Assembly: GCF_015354735.1 (NCBI RefSeq)
Contig: NZ_JACEFJ010000016.1
Location: 39,584 to 103,583, forward strand
Direction of reading: 5' to 3'
Source of the DNA: Pararhodonellum marinum
GTDB taxonomy: Bacteria > Bacteroidota > Bacteroidia > Cytophagales > Cyclobacteriaceae
DNA: 64,000 nucleotides
The first letter of the stretch is position 1. Each line of letters starts with the position of its first letter. The notes below the pieces were generated by a model that saw only the letters and a list, made by a program, of their open reading frames with translations, had not been told where the DNA came from and ran no database searches. Shown piece after piece: positions 27,071 to 36,360 of this stretch. Made by a program: the position numbers and the translations under genes.

Positions 27071-28867
27071 TCAAACTTCCTGTAAGGAGACCATTCTTTT
27101 GAAGCTTGGGACATTTTCCAACATCTCTTCAAAACTCCCCGATCCAAGGATTTTTCCCTTGCTCATCAACACAATGATGTCCGCATTCTTGATGGTGGAC
27201 AGCCTGTGGGCTACCATCAGAATGGTACAGGTCCCATTCAAGGCATCCATGTTTTGTTGAATGCTCAATTCGGTTTCTGAGTCCAAAGCAGAGGTAGCCT
27301 CGTCCAAAATCAATATATCTATGTTTTTAAACAACTCCCTGGCAATGGAAATTCTTTGTCTTTGGCCTCCACTGAGATTGACCCCATTGTTTCCCAATAG
27401 GGTTTCTTCTTTCGAAGGCAAATCCTTCAGGAAATCCGTGATGGATGCCTCTTTGATGACTTGCCAGAATTTCTGCACATTTTCTTCTGTCTTTTCTTTC
27501 CAAAGGGTCACGTTGTTAAAAATCGTGTCATTGAAAATGACTGGTTCCTGGGTGATGTAGCCTATTTTCTTTTGATATCCTTTGTTGTTTAAAGACACAT
27601 TCATTTGCTGATCCATGTGAATGCTGCCAGCACTTGGAGGAATCAACCCTGCCAACATATTGACCAAGGTCGTTTTTCCGCTGCCACTCTCTCCTACAAA
27701 GGCAATGGTTTTGTTTTTAGGGAGTTGTAGGTTGATGTTGTTTAATATTTGGGTTTCTCCGTAGTTTAAAGAGATATCCCTCAATTGAATCTTTTCCTTA
27801 AACACCAGGCTTTCTTTGGACCTTTTTATTTCCTTATTGCTTTTTAAGGATTTGGTGAAACTGGTGAGGTTATCCAAAGATCCTGAATTCCCCAGAAAAT
27901 AATTCCAAGCGGTCTGACCCCCCATCACTGCAACCAATGCCCTGTAGAAAAAGAGCAAACTGATCATGATAGGGCCTAAGGGAGAGCCTAGAATACTTGT
28001 TTGGATCAAGATCACAGATGAAACCACCAAAATCAAAAGGGGTTCTCTCATCCCTTTCAAAAACGAGGTCAAAATTCCAATTTTTTTTCCTTGGGCTTGG
28101 ATTTCATCAATTTTTTGGATCAGGCGGTCTCCATACGTATCCAAGAAAGCCGTGGCCTTTAAGTATTTGAAATTGCTCACATGTTGAATGATCAACCCCT
28201 GAAATTTATTGCTTTCTTTGGTCAAAGCAGTCGATGCCTGCTTTGTTTTTTTGTAAACCGATCGGAAAACAAAATTTGTCAATACACCCCCCAAGCAAAC
28301 CAAAACAGCAAATTGGGCATCAATCATAAAGGCAAATACCATGTACACTACTACCAAAATAGCTTGTTGAAAAGCCAAAAAATAGGAGGCAAAAGCTTTT
28401 GAAACCCGGTCCACTTCTCCAGTAAGGGTATTTTGAATCCTACCCACATCCGCTTGGATAAAATATCGGTAACTCAAAGCATTCAGTCCTTTGATATTTT
28501 CCACCCTGATTTTCCTGGTAAAATATTGTTGGACGATGACCTGATAGACCCCCTGAAAGAACACCGCTGCTCCTTTAAGGATAAAAAACAAAGTCATAAA
28601 CAACAAGACCGAAAACAAGGTCAGATTAATCCCTAAGCCTTGAAGAAACTCAACCACAAAGGCCAAATTTCCCAGTGCATCCGGATCCACCTGTTTTGAG
28701 TCCCCAACCAATTGAAGCAAGGGCAAAAACATCGTAAGGCCCAAACCATCCAAAAAACCTACCGCTATGCTGAAAATTACGACAAAAAACACCCTGTACC
28801 TTAGGTGGCCATAGAAGAAAGCGAAATTCTCAAAATATTTCTTGATGAAAAGTTTTAGCTGGTCCAT
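27071..28867 (-). CDS. ABC transporter, fused permease-ATPase (PglK/MsbA-like flippase)
   Basis: This 598-residue half-transporter has a six-helix membrane domain (about residues 20-330) followed by an ATPase domain with Walker A GESGSGKTT (about 393), signature LSGGQRQRISIAREL (about 500), Walker B ILILDEATSALD and the switch His in MVAHRLSTI. In this setting the most likely role is flipping lipid-linked oligosaccharide to the periplasm, as PglK does. No Wzx-type MATE flippase is present in the window. It sits 45 nt after the nucleotide-sugar dehydrogenase gene. Confidence 0.85.
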   Translation of the reverse strand: MDQLKLFIKKYFENFAFFYGHLRYRVFFVVIFSIAVGFLDGLGLTMFLPLLQLVGDSKQVDPDALGNLAFVVEFLQGLGINLTLFSVLLFMTLFFILKGAAVFFQGVYQVIVQQYFTRKIRVENIKGLNALSYRYFIQADVGRIQNTLTGEVDRVSKAFASYFLAFQQAILVVVYMVFAFMIDAQFAVLVCLGGVLTNFVFRSVYKKTKQASTALTKESNKFQGLIIQHVSNFKYLKATAFLDTYGDRLIQKIDEIQAQGKKIGILTSFLKGMREPLLILVVSSVILIQTSILGSPLGPIMISLLFFYRALVAVMGGQTAWNYFLGNSGSLDNLTSFTKSLKSNKEIKRSKESLVFKEKIQLRDISLNYGETQILNNINLQLPKNKTIAFVGESGSGKTTLVNMLAGLIPPSAGSIHMDQQMNVSLNNKGYQKKIGYITQEPVIFNDTIFNNVTLWKEKTEENVQKFWQVIKEASITDFLKDLPSKEETLLGNNGVNLSGGQRQRISIARELFKNIDILILDEATSALDSETELSIQQNMDALNGTCTILMVAHRLSTIKNADIIVLMSKGKILGSGSFEEMLENVPSFKRMVSLQEV

Positions 28868-28912
28868 TTTATTTTGATTTGATCAATAGGTTCTCCAGAA
28901 AACAAGTAAAAC

Positions 28913-30232
28913 CTATAATCTTGCATCTACCGTTTGTTTATCCAATACCCCTTTGACATCAAAGACCACACAATCGCTGGATTTTTCGATTTTCATTCCC
29001 TTAAACTGATCATGGGCTACGGCTAAAATGATTCCTGAATACTGACTCAAATCCAAAGTATGGTCACCATTTAATATTTCAAGGCCATATTCGTGCTTTA
29101 CCTCTTGGGGTGCTGCCCAAGGATCATAAATGTCCACTTCCATATCAAAGGATTTCAATTCCTGGTAAATGTCAATGACCCGGGTATTGCGGATATCGGG
29201 GCAGTTTTCTTTAAAGGTAAAGCCCAGGATCAGTACTTTGGAATCGATGACCTTGAGGTCTTTGCGCATCATGTGTTTGATCACTTCCGTGGCCACATGC
29301 CGGCCCATGGAATCATTGAGTCTGCGGCCTGCCAAAATGATTTCCGGATGATAGCCCACTTCCTGTGCTTTTTGGGCGAGGTAATAAGGATCCACGCCGA
29401 TGCAGTGTCCGCCTACCAGTCCAGGTTTGAAGGGAAGAAAATTCCATTTGGTACCTGCTGCTTCCAGTACTTCTTGGGTATCGATGCCCAGAAGGTTGAA
29501 GATCTTGGCCAGTTCATTGACAAAGGCAATGTTGATGTCCCTTTGGGAATTTTCTATGACCTTGGCTGCCTCTGCCACTTTGATGCTTGATGCCTTGAAG
29601 GTCCCTGCCGTGATCACAGACCGATAGAGCTCATCCACATAGTCCGCCACCTCTGGGGTGCTTCCTGCGGTCACTTTTTTGATTTTGGTGACCGTATGTT
29701 CCTTATCTCCCGGATTGATCCGCTCGGGCGAGTATCCGGCATAAAAATCTACATTGAATTTCAACCCGGAAATTTTCTCCAAAACCGGTACACATTCCTC
29801 TTCCGTCACCCCGGGGTACACCGTGGATTCATAAATGACCACATCCCCGCCTTTGAGCACATGGGCAATGGTTTCGCTCGCCTTCAGCATGGGCGTCAGG
29901 TCCGGTTTGTGGTGCTTGTCCGTAGGGGTCGGAACAGTCACGATAAAGATGTTACAGGAAGAAATGGCCGTAATGGCCGTGGTATTTAATAAGCCTTTCT
30001 TCTTCTCTCCAAGCTCTACTGGATTTTGGACCAATACCGCTTTAAGTGCCGCATCTTCCACTTCCAAGGTACTGTCTATTCCCTTTTGCAATTCATCTAC
30101 CCTAGGCGCATTGATGTCATAGCCTACCACAGGATACTTTTCCGCCAATGCCACCGCCAATGGCAGTCCCACATAGCCCAAGCCGATGATGGCGATTTTA
30201 CTTTCGGTTAATGGAGTTAGGTTTGTGCTCAT
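28913..30232 (-). CDS. Nucleotide-sugar dehydrogenase, TviB/WbpO-like
   Basis: This 439-residue NAD-dependent dehydrogenase has the Rossmann start [19 protein letters not shown] (residues 12-30), [13 protein letters not shown], and the catalytic cysteine in [13 protein letters not shown] (about residue 280). This variant sequence is characteristic of UDP-N-acetylhexosamine 6-dehydrogenases (UDP-HexNAc uronate formation), in contrast to the UDP-glucose type encoded at 37413-38729. It starts the long co-linear part of the locus and is preceded by an octamer-repeat tract. No TAnnTTTG element was seen directly upstream. Confidence 0.88.
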   Translation of the reverse strand: MSTNLTPLTESKIAIIGLGYVGLPLAVALAEKYPVVGYDINAPRVDELQKGIDSTLEVEDAALKAVLVQNPVELGEKKKGLLNTTAITAISSCNIFIVTVPTPTDKHHKPDLTPMLKASETIAHVLKGGDVVIYESTVYPGVTEEECVPVLEKISGLKFNVDFYAGYSPERINPGDKEHTVTKIKKVTAGSTPEVADYVDELYRSVITAGTFKASSIKVAEAAKVIENSQRDINIAFVNELAKIFNLLGIDTQEVLEAAGTKWNFLPFKPGLVGGHCIGVDPYYLAQKAQEVGYHPEIILAGRRLNDSMGRHVATEVIKHMMRKDLKVIDSKVLILGFTFKENCPDIRNTRVIDIYQELKSFDMEVDIYDPWAAPQEVKHEYGLEILNGDHTLDLSQYSGIILAVAHDQFKGMKIEKSSDCVVFDVKGVLDKQTVDARL

Positions 30233-30261
30233 ATTTTCTTTTCAAAAAAAGGTTTGATTTA

Positions 30262-30556
30262 CAAGTTAAATAGGATATCAGATAAACAGTTGATCAGAGA
30301 ACAGTTAAACAGAGGATCAGATAAACGGAGAACTGGGTATCAGTTAATCAGAGGATCAGAGATTAGTTAAACAGAATATCAGTTGATCAGAGATAGTTAA
30401 TCGGAGAACAGTTAAACGGGTTATCAGATAAACGGAGAACTGGGTATCAGTTAATCAGAGGATCAGAGAACAGTTAAATTGGATATCAAAGGATCAGTTT
30501 TCAGTTCTTCAGTTTATCCGTTTTTCAGATTATCTGTTTATCTATTTATCTATTTT
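30262..30556. repeat. Octamer-period degenerate repeat tract with orientation switch
   Basis: The 329-nt gap between the dehydrogenase and the four-helix-bundle gene consists almost wholly of degenerate 8-nt words ending or beginning with CAG, such as CAGATAAA, CAGAGGAT, CAGTTAAT and CAGTTAAA, from about 30270 to 30490. From about 30495 to 30556 the words run as the reverse complement (CTGTTTAT, CTATTTAT). The tract can therefore fold back on itself. No gene or terminator is recognisable in it. Confidence 0.8.
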
Positions 30557-30561
30557 TCTGT

Positions 30562-30948
30562 TTATGTATTCTGACTTTCGTTTTTGGTTCGGAGGAAACG
30601 GATGAAGCCGTTGATTAATTTGATACATTCAGTAGTTCTTTTTCGGATTTCTTTTACTGCATCTTGATCGATGTAATTGCATTGATGGGCTTCCAAGGCA
30701 TGGTCCAAAATTTCAGCCACAGATCCTCGGGCATTGAGGAGGAATTTAATGTTTTCCTTGTAATGATATCTTCCCCAACCCTCTGCAATGTTTGCTGTGG
30801 CCGATCTTGATGCCCTCAAAACCTGCATGTACAAATCATATTTTTCGAATCCAGGAAATTTTGGCAATACCTCTTTTCTTAAATACTCCTTCAATTCATT
30901 GCACGACTGCCAACATTTAAGCTCCTCGAAAGTTTTAAAGCTATCCAT
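30562..30948 (-). CDS. Four-helix-bundle protein (23S rRNA intervening-sequence protein family)
   Basis: The protein of about 128 residues matches the TIGR02436-type four-helix-bundle family: FEELKCWQSCNELKEYL, the basic patch VLRASRSATANIAEGWGR (about residues 45-62), FLLNARGSVAEILDHALEA and RKRTTECIKLINGFIRFL. Family relatives are encoded in 23S rRNA intervening sequences, and the accessory protein of diversity-generating retroelements has the same fold. No reverse transcriptase, template repeat or rRNA lies here. I choose the ATG at 30948, preceded by GGAGAAAGGG, over 30969. Octamer tracts flank it on both sides. Confidence 0.85.
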   Translation of the reverse strand: MDSFKTFEELKCWQSCNELKEYLRKEVLPKFPGFEKYDLYMQVLRASRSATANIAEGWGRYHYKENIKFLLNARGSVAEILDHALEAHQCNYIDQDAVKEIRKRTTECIKLINGFIRFLRTKNESQNT

Positions 30949-30957
30949 TTCCCTTTC

Positions 30958-31075
30958 TCCGGTTTTCAATTTTCAGTTTTCCACTTTTCTGTTCTCGGTT
31001 TATCAACTCCCTGTTCTCTGTTATCCTATTTATCCGTTCTCCGCTTATCCGTTCTCCGTTTATCAAACCCACAGC
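30958..31075. repeat. Octamer repeat tract (CTG orientation) upstream of the four-helix-bundle gene
   Basis: About 115 nt built from degenerate words such as CTGTTCTC, GGTTTATC, CCGTTCTC and CGCTTATC. It is the same word family as the tract on the other side of the four-helix-bundle gene but mostly in reverse-complement orientation, so the gene lies between inverted flanks. The rest of the gap up to 31158 contains an A/T-rich run but no recognisable gene. Confidence 0.7.
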
Positions 31076-31158
31076 TCCGCCCCGTCAGCCACATTTCGTG
31101 CTTATCCAGGAGCAAAATAAGAAGATGGCCTTTCTACAAAAAAACCAGAATAAGGGCT

Positions 31159-31668
31159 CTAAACTTTATGGTATAAAATCAACCCCTGTTCCAGGGAACA
31201 ATCAGGATTGATGTCAAATTTTACTTTACGGTCGATCAGGGCTTCCGCCCTTTTGGTCAATTTGGACAGGTATTGGAGATCCAGGTCATTCCCCAACAAC
31301 ACCACCTCTATGGTCCCGGAATCCAGACCCCGAGCATAGTCGCCTATCAAAACCACCGAATCCAAGTCCCCTACTTTTTGGATGACATGATCCATCAGGG
31401 CATCCAAGCCGAGATGCTTTTTGATGATGGCCTGCAATTGGGAAAAGAGGGGATGCTGGGTATTGGCCTGGTAGTTGACCTTGTTTTTGCTGTCGGATTT
31501 GATCAGGAAGCCTGCTTCGGTGAGGCTGTTGAGTTCCTTGCGGATGCCATTGGTGGATTCGCCAAACTCCTCAGCCAGTCCACGCAAGTGGGATTGGTTG
31601 TTGGTATTGAGGAAAAATTTAACCAAGAGTTTAAGTCTGGTTTTGGACGTAATCAAGGAATCCAGCAT
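31159..31668 (-). CDS. Winged-helix regulator fused to a vestigial nucleotidyltransferase-like domain
   Basis: This 169-residue protein begins with an ArsR-like winged helix: TSKTRLKLLVKFFLN, the recognition region LRGLAEEFGESTNGIRKELNSLTEAG (about residues 28-53) and the wing FLIKSDSKNKVNYQAN. The second half, VVLIGDYARGLDSGTIEVVLLG (about residues 105-126), looks like the GS-x-A-R-G...D-x-D core of minimal nucleotidyltransferases but lacks the second and third acidic positions, so it is probably not catalytic and may sense a nucleotide or sugar nucleotide. It sits between the export genes and the sugar genes, a natural position for a locus regulator. Confidence 0.75.
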   Translation of the reverse strand: MLDSLITSKTRLKLLVKFFLNTNNQSHLRGLAEEFGESTNGIRKELNSLTEAGFLIKSDSKNKVNYQANTQHPLFSQLQAIIKKHLGLDALMDHVIQKVGDLDSVVLIGDYARGLDSGTIEVVLLGNDLDLQYLSKLTKRAEALIDRKVKFDINPDCSLEQGLILYHKV

Positions 31669-31910
31669 GCGGCAATAAAAACCCTTTCAAATGAGCAACA
31701 AAGGTACTCGATTGAATCAGTTTCCCCAAACATTTATTGTCATTATTTTAAGAATTAATTGATCTATAGAAGACCTCGTATTTCACATCCAAAAAAATGT
31801 CCTTCGGAAAAAAATAAGAGTTGTAGCCACCAAAAATCTATCCTCTTTTAAACCCCTTCAGGGTTTTATTTACATCTTATATCCCTTTCAACCCGGGTTG
31901 CCACCCGGGG

Positions 31911-32085
31911 CTATTAACCTTTCGGTATTAAATTACTCCGGAATTTCTAACTAGTTGGCAAACATTCCTTTGCGATTTTGAAATAACGGATTCTTCCATA
32001 ATTGACACAAAGCTGCTACCCTAGGCTATTAACCTGTCGATATTAAATTCCTCCGGAATTTCTAACCAGCTGGCAAACATTCCTC
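31911..32085. repeat. Two 60-nt direct repeats plus GC-rich mini-palindromes
   Basis: A 60-nt unit occurs at 31911-31970 and 32026-32085 with only a few differences; both begin CTATTAACCT and end GGCAAACATTCCT. Just before the first copy are short inverted repeats, AACCCGGGTT at about 31891-31900 and CCTTCAGGG near 31857. The stretch 31669-31910 holds no recognisable gene. No coding sense was found for the repeated unit. Confidence 0.75.
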
Positions 32086-32109
32086 TGGGATTATATACCA
32101 ATGTCTTGT

Positions 32110-32345
32110 GTTTTCCCTATCTCTAACCTATAACCTCTTACCACTTACAATTTTTACCGTTTAAAGAATCTCCGATATCCCATTTTTCCGTTTAACTGTT
32201 TTCTGGTTTATCCACTTTCAGCTTCCAGCTTTGAGCTTTGAGCTTTTACCTCTTACCTTCCACCTTTAACCTCTCACCGCCCCCCCCTACTTTCAGCTTT
32301 CAGCTTCGAGCTTTGACCTCTCACCTTCAACCTCTCACCCTGGGA
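32110..32345. repeat. Heptamer-period repeat tract downstream of wzc
   Basis: The stretch is made of 7-nt words on the plus strand, AGCTTTC, AGCTTCC, AGCTTTG and then ACCTCTT, ACCTTCC, ACCTTTA, with a short octamer section (CCGTTTAA, CTGTTTTC) before them. These are reverse complements of the AGCTGAA words in the large arrays at 36.7-41.2 kb. The rest of the gap to 32457 shows nothing recognisable. Confidence 0.75.
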
Positions 32346-32457
32346 TAGTGACTTCAGACCCAATATCCATAAATATCCAATATCAACAAATTTCAAAATT
32401 CTACCCTGAATTTATATTTGTGATCATTATAATTAGGGTTAAACGGTAGCATTAAAT

Positions 32458-34866
32458 TTATCGATTTAAAACTTTCCTCCACCACGGTTTCTTAACCTCA
32501 TCATCACTATAATATCCATACCCATAGCTATACCCATACGCATAGCCATAATTCATTTCCTTTTCATCTACGCTGTTGAAGATGACGAAGGCATTTTTTA
32601 TCAGTTGATTGTTCTTTAAATGATTGATGTGGTCAATGGCAGGCCTGGTGGTGTAATTGTAGCGGACTACAAAGAAAGTCACATCTGCCATGGCAATCAA
32701 TTCCAAGGTTTCACTGACAAGACCCACGGGAGGCGTATCCAATACAATCACATCATAATATCCCCTTAACTCCGTCAACAAAAGCTCCATTCTTTCATTG
32801 GACAGCAATTCAGCAGGATTGGGGGGAATAGGTCCAGCCAACAATACATCCAAATTTTCAAAGGTGGTTGGCTTGATTAATTTTTGAAAATCTTCTTCTT
32901 GTCCACTGAGGTAATTGGAGAGCCCCATGTCGTTTTTCATTTCAAAATCCTGGTAGATTTTGGGCCTTCTTAAATCTGTTCCGACTAAAAGGGTTTTCTT
33001 ACCTGACAGAGAATAAACAGATGCCAAGTTGATCGAGCAAAAGGTTTTCCCTTCCCCAGAGGAATTTGAAGTAATCAAAATGACAGAAGTTTTATCTTTG
33101 GGTAAGACAAAATTCATATTCGACCGCAAAGACCGAAAAGCCTCTGCAACACCGGATTGTTTTTCTAAAAAAACCGCAAGGTTACTGTTAATTTTTTTAA
33201 AGGCAATGCTCGCCATGATCGGGATCAAAAGCCTTTTCTCTAAATCCTTGACATCTTTTATTTTATCACTTAGGTAAACCTTGCTCAGGACAAAGAGCAA
33301 AGGCAATAGCATCCCTAAGGATAATGCAATAGAGTAGTTGAAATTGGGTTTGGGAGAAATAGGTCCTCCACTGGATCTGGCATATTCAATGATCTTGTTG
33401 GAGGGGCTGTTGGAAGCCTTCATGATGGCCGATTCCGCTCTTTTTTGAAGCAAAAAGGTATAAATGTTTTCACTGAAAGCATAATCCCTTTGAATTCTTA
33501 GTAAATTTTGTTCTTTGGCAGGCAGTCGGCTAAACTCCAAATCAATTTGTCCAATGCGCATTTCAAGATCCCGAATCAAAAAGGCGGCATTTTCATCTAC
33601 GTTAACCAAAAGCTCTCGGATGGAATTGTTCAAATCCTGCAATTCCCGGTTGACTTCCCTAACAGCCGGGGATGCCTCTTTTTGCGTAACCATCAAACTT
33701 GATTTTTTATTTTGCAATTCAAGCAAGTTTTGGATTAGTCCATTCAATATTGGATCATCAATGCCCAATCCGGAAGGAATAATGATTTCATTGTAGTCCT
33801 CTTTTACCAAATAATTACTGAGGTTCCGGTAATACTCTCTTTTCAATTCTTCCTGTGCCAATTCCCGATCCAGTCCAGAAAGTCTTTGAAAAACTTCGGA
33901 ACCCTCTGAACTGATGTCGTATATTCGGTTTGTACTTCGAAAAGCTTCCAGGCGGTTTTCAATAAAATTCAAGGTATCTGACAAGCCCTCCAACTGATCA
34001 TCAATAAACTTTACTGTGTTGGTAGCAGTTTGGTTTTTTTGTTCCAGTTCATTTTCTATATAAGCCTGCATCAGGGCATTCAAATAATCCCTTCCTTTGG
34101 AAGCCAAGTTGGTATTGATGCCAAGTTCTAAAATGGTGGACATTTTATCGACGGGTCTTACCTGTAAGGATGAGGCATATTGAGAAATCAAGCTGGATTT
34201 ATCCCTTAATTTCACCAAAATTTTACCAGAAACATCACTGGAGGTATGGTTGACTTTGATTCTCATAAAAGGCAGGGAAACCCATTGCCCAAAAGAAAAA
34301 ACATTTTGATCCAAAATGGGCTTTTCTATGTTTCTTGCCCCTTCATCCCCCAGTTGGGTCATTCTATACCTTTCTTCGGGAAAGGCTAAGGAAAATTGGC
34401 TTTTATTGTCCCATTTGATTTCAAACTCCCCTGAAACCAATTGGGGATGTTCCCAATCCACCTGCACCAAAATTGGAGCAGTGGGATATCTTTCTATTTT
34501 GGTAAAAATACCTTCGATGTGGTATTCCACCTCAAAATTCAACTTGTTGATGGCCAATTCTGCCACCGGTCGGGATTTTAAAATGATGATTTGGTTGGTC
34601 AGTTCCATTTCGGAATTGGAAAACCAGCGCTGATCAAACAAATTCATGCCGGATTCATATTCCTTGATAAAAAACTGGGAATAAGAGCGATAGACAGGTT
34701 GAGTGTACCGGGTAATCAAATAGGCCCCAGTCATAAAAAGGAATATGGAAAGCAAAATCCAAGGCCAATTCCTCAGGTATTTGATGACAATTTCTTTGAC
34801 CCAGTAAAGTTCGTCTTCTCCAACTCTCCCTGATGTTTGTGTTTGTATAGGTTGTTTTTGATCCAT
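32458..34866 (-). CDS. wzc: Wzc-like polysaccharide co-polymerase with tyrosine-kinase domain
   Basis: This inner-membrane protein of about 802 residues has two membrane helices (about residues 30-50 and 505-525), a periplasmic Wzz-type coiled-coil region with QDLNNSIRELL and LPAKEQNLLRIQRDY, and a cytoplasmic BY-kinase with SSGEGKT (Walker A, about 600), VGTDLRRPK (A-prime) and YDVIVLDTPPVGLV (Walker B). The C-terminus ends in a tyrosine cluster (YGYAYGYSYGYGYY) for autophosphorylation. It controls chain length and export together with Wza. An ATG at 34881 would overlap wza by 14 nt; the ATG at 34866 follows the wza stop by one base. Confidence 0.9.
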   Translation of the reverse strand: MDQKQPIQTQTSGRVGEDELYWVKEIVIKYLRNWPWILLSIFLFMTGAYLITRYTQPVYRSYSQFFIKEYESGMNLFDQRWFSNSEMELTNQIIILKSRPVAELAINKLNFEVEYHIEGIFTKIERYPTAPILVQVDWEHPQLVSGEFEIKWDNKSQFSLAFPEERYRMTQLGDEGARNIEKPILDQNVFSFGQWVSLPFMRIKVNHTSSDVSGKILVKLRDKSSLISQYASSLQVRPVDKMSTILELGINTNLASKGRDYLNALMQAYIENELEQKNQTATNTVKFIDDQLEGLSDTLNFIENRLEAFRSTNRIYDISSEGSEVFQRLSGLDRELAQEELKREYYRNLSNYLVKEDYNEIIIPSGLGIDDPILNGLIQNLLELQNKKSSLMVTQKEASPAVREVNRELQDLNNSIRELLVNVDENAAFLIRDLEMRIGQIDLEFSRLPAKEQNLLRIQRDYAFSENIYTFLLQKRAESAIMKASNSPSNKIIEYARSSGGPISPKPNFNYSIALSLGMLLPLLFVLSKVYLSDKIKDVKDLEKRLLIPIMASIAFKKINSNLAVFLEKQSGVAEAFRSLRSNMNFVLPKDKTSVILITSNSSGEGKTFCSINLASVYSLSGKKTLLVGTDLRRPKIYQDFEMKNDMGLSNYLSGQEEDFQKLIKPTTFENLDVLLAGPIPPNPAELLSNERMELLLTELRGYYDVIVLDTPPVGLVSETLELIAMADVTFFVVRYNYTTRPAIDHINHLKNNQLIKNAFVIFNSVDEKEMNYGYAYGYSYGYGYYSDDEVKKPWWRKVLNR

Positions 34867-34867
34867 G

Positions 34868-35701
34868 TCAATTGATCGCATTGAGTACTAAGAGTACCGC
34901 GGATAAAGTAGTAACAGCCAACTGGAAGGTTTGTACAAAATTCACACCAGTTCCCAATTCCCTGATTTTCATGGGCTCAGCATACAACATGTCGTTGGGT
35001 TGAATAAAGTAGAATTCTGAAGTAAGTAGTTTTTGGTTGTTCAGATTGATTCGGAACATGCGGGAACCTTCAGGATATTGCCTTACCAAGACTAATTCAT
35101 CCCTTTTGGCTACAACGGTCAAATCTCCCGCATTTGCTATGGCCTCAAAGATGGTCACCCTGTTCTGTAGGATGCTGTGCTTACCTGCTGCATTAAATTC
35201 CCCCAAAGCCGAATAGCGAATCCCACCAAGTCTTACCCTGACAAACAAATCCTCTTCATTGACAAATTCAACCATTCTTGATTCGATCAGCAATTTGGCC
35301 TCTTTCGCGGTGAGACCGGCGAATTTAAGTTCACCTATCAAAGGCAACTCCACCATCCCATTTTCGTCGATGCTGTATCCGTTCATAAAAAAAATATCTC
35401 CACCTCCTCTTGCCCCTTGCATCATCATTCCTCCACCACGTGAATCCTCCTGAAATATCTCAATCAATTCATTCAACTCTTTGCTGCTTGTTTTGATATT
35501 GATGTCCACAATATCATTTGCCTGTAATTTGTAATCCTCTATTACATAAGGTTTCATTTCACCGGAAAAAACCAAGGGACTTTCCTCCCCTTGATCCTGC
35601 ATGTAAATGATTCTTTTATTGGAAACGCAGGAGGCACTCAGACCGATGAGCAGCACATACACCATCCATCTCCCGCTCAGTAACGCAAATTTTTTCTTCA
35701 T
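34868..35701 (-). CDS. wza: Wza-like outer-membrane polysaccharide export lipoprotein
   Basis: The protein of 277 residues starts at the ATG at 35701 with MKKKFALLSGRW and a lipobox LSASC (Cys25), so it is a lipoprotein. ANDIVDINIKT begins the polysaccharide export domain, and IGELKFAGLTAKEAKLLIE and VTIFEAIANAGDLTV correspond to the export and SLBB-like regions. It forms the outer-membrane conduit for the polymer. It is nearly contiguous with wzc. A TAnnTTTG-type element lies 26-33 nt upstream, so it probably heads a transcription unit with wzc. An in-frame ATG at 35719 lacks the signal-peptide logic. Confidence 0.88.
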   Translation of the reverse strand: MKKKFALLSGRWMVYVLLIGLSASCVSNKRIIYMQDQGEESPLVFSGEMKPYVIEDYKLQANDIVDINIKTSSKELNELIEIFQEDSRGGGMMMQGARGGGDIFFMNGYSIDENGMVELPLIGELKFAGLTAKEAKLLIESRMVEFVNEEDLFVRVRLGGIRYSALGEFNAAGKHSILQNRVTIFEAIANAGDLTVVAKRDELVLVRQYPEGSRMFRINLNNQKLLTSEFYFIQPNDMLYAEPMKIRELGTGVNFVQTFQLAVTTLSAVLLVLNAIN

Positions 35702-35726
35702 TGATATAAAAATATACAATCGGATG

Positions 35727-35734
35727 CAAAGATA
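35727..35734 (-). promoter_or_regulatory. Candidate Bacteroidota -7 promoter element for wza
   Basis: Read on the minus strand the octamer is TATCTTTG, an exact match to TAnnTTTG. It is 26 nt upstream of the wza ATG. No convincing TTTG at the -33 position was found, so the assignment depends on one element. Confidence 0.4.
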
Positions 35735-35754
35735 TTTAAATAATGGGAAGGAAA

Positions 35755-35870
35755 AAAGATTTGGGGATTTACGAGTTATGATTTACGAGTGTCGAGTTAC
35801 GATTTACGATTTGGGAGTTGATAATTATGAATTTAAAATAATGAATGAAAAATTGGGAATTAGGGAATAA
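35755..35870. repeat. Heptamer tract (TTACGAG/TTGGGAG family)
   Basis: The stretch consists of 7-nt words, for example TTACGAG, TTACGAT, TTGGGAG and TTATGAA, in head-to-tail order. The same word family stands just upstream of ugd (38835-39055) and recurs near 46250, 46700, 49680, 51190, 51960 and 53000. No coding sense is evident. Confidence 0.75.
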
Positions 35871-35879
35871 AATCCTTTT

Positions 35880-36350
35880 GGGACATGACCATCATCTTTA
35901 CCGTCACCCTGCCTGCCTACCTGTGGTAGGAGCCTGCCGAAGGGTCTTCGAGCTTTCGGAGCGGAAGACTTAAAGGTTGTCAGAGTTGTCAAGTTATCGA
36001 GATTCCAGATGCCCAGGGCAGTGGCGAGCATAATCCTTTTGGGACATGATCCTCACTGCGAAGAGTCTTCGGACTTTCGGAGACAGCTTATTACCTTACC
36101 GTCACCCTGCCGGCCTACCTGAGGTAGGAGCGGAGCGAAGAGTCTTCGGACTTTCGGAGACAGCTTATTACCTTACCGTCACCCTGAGCCTGCCGAAGGG
36201 TCTACGAAATTTCGGAGCTAAAATCTTGATTGCCGTCGAGCTTGCCTGCCAGAGGCAGGGTTGTCAAAGTTGTCAGGTTATCGGGATTCCAGATGCCCAG
36301 GGCAGTGGGGTGCCTTCTCCGGAGGTCCTCCCCCCGCCCCCCCCATTTGG
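35880..36350. repeat. Cluster of CACCCTGCC...GAAGGGTCT elements
   Basis: At least three copies of an element of about 65 nt occur here. Each contains GTCACCCTGCCTGCC, an inverted pair CTACCTGAGGTAG, GCCGAAGGGTCT and TTTCGGAGC. The ACCCT/AGGGT arms can pair. Further copies lie at 39056-39250, 49291-49465, 51470-51600 and 52255-52375. Such elements are dispersed repeats in many Bacteroidota genomes. No gene is supported in the region. Confidence 0.7.
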
Positions 36351-36360
36351 GGGGGTGATA

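Noticed and set aside
26299..27147. Longer version of the cytidylyltransferase gene starting at 27147
   Set aside because: It would overlap the ABC transporter gene by 77 nt and adds 29 residues without family similarity; the ATG at 27060 just after the ABC stop is better.
29093..29590. Open frame of 165 codons on the plus strand
   Set aside because: Antisense to the nucleotide-sugar dehydrogenase and without any recognisable motif.
30562..30948. Possible diversity-generating retroelement because of the Avd-like four-helix-bundle protein
   Set aside because: No reverse transcriptase, no template/variable repeat pair with adenine-specific changes, and no C-type-lectin target gene is visible.
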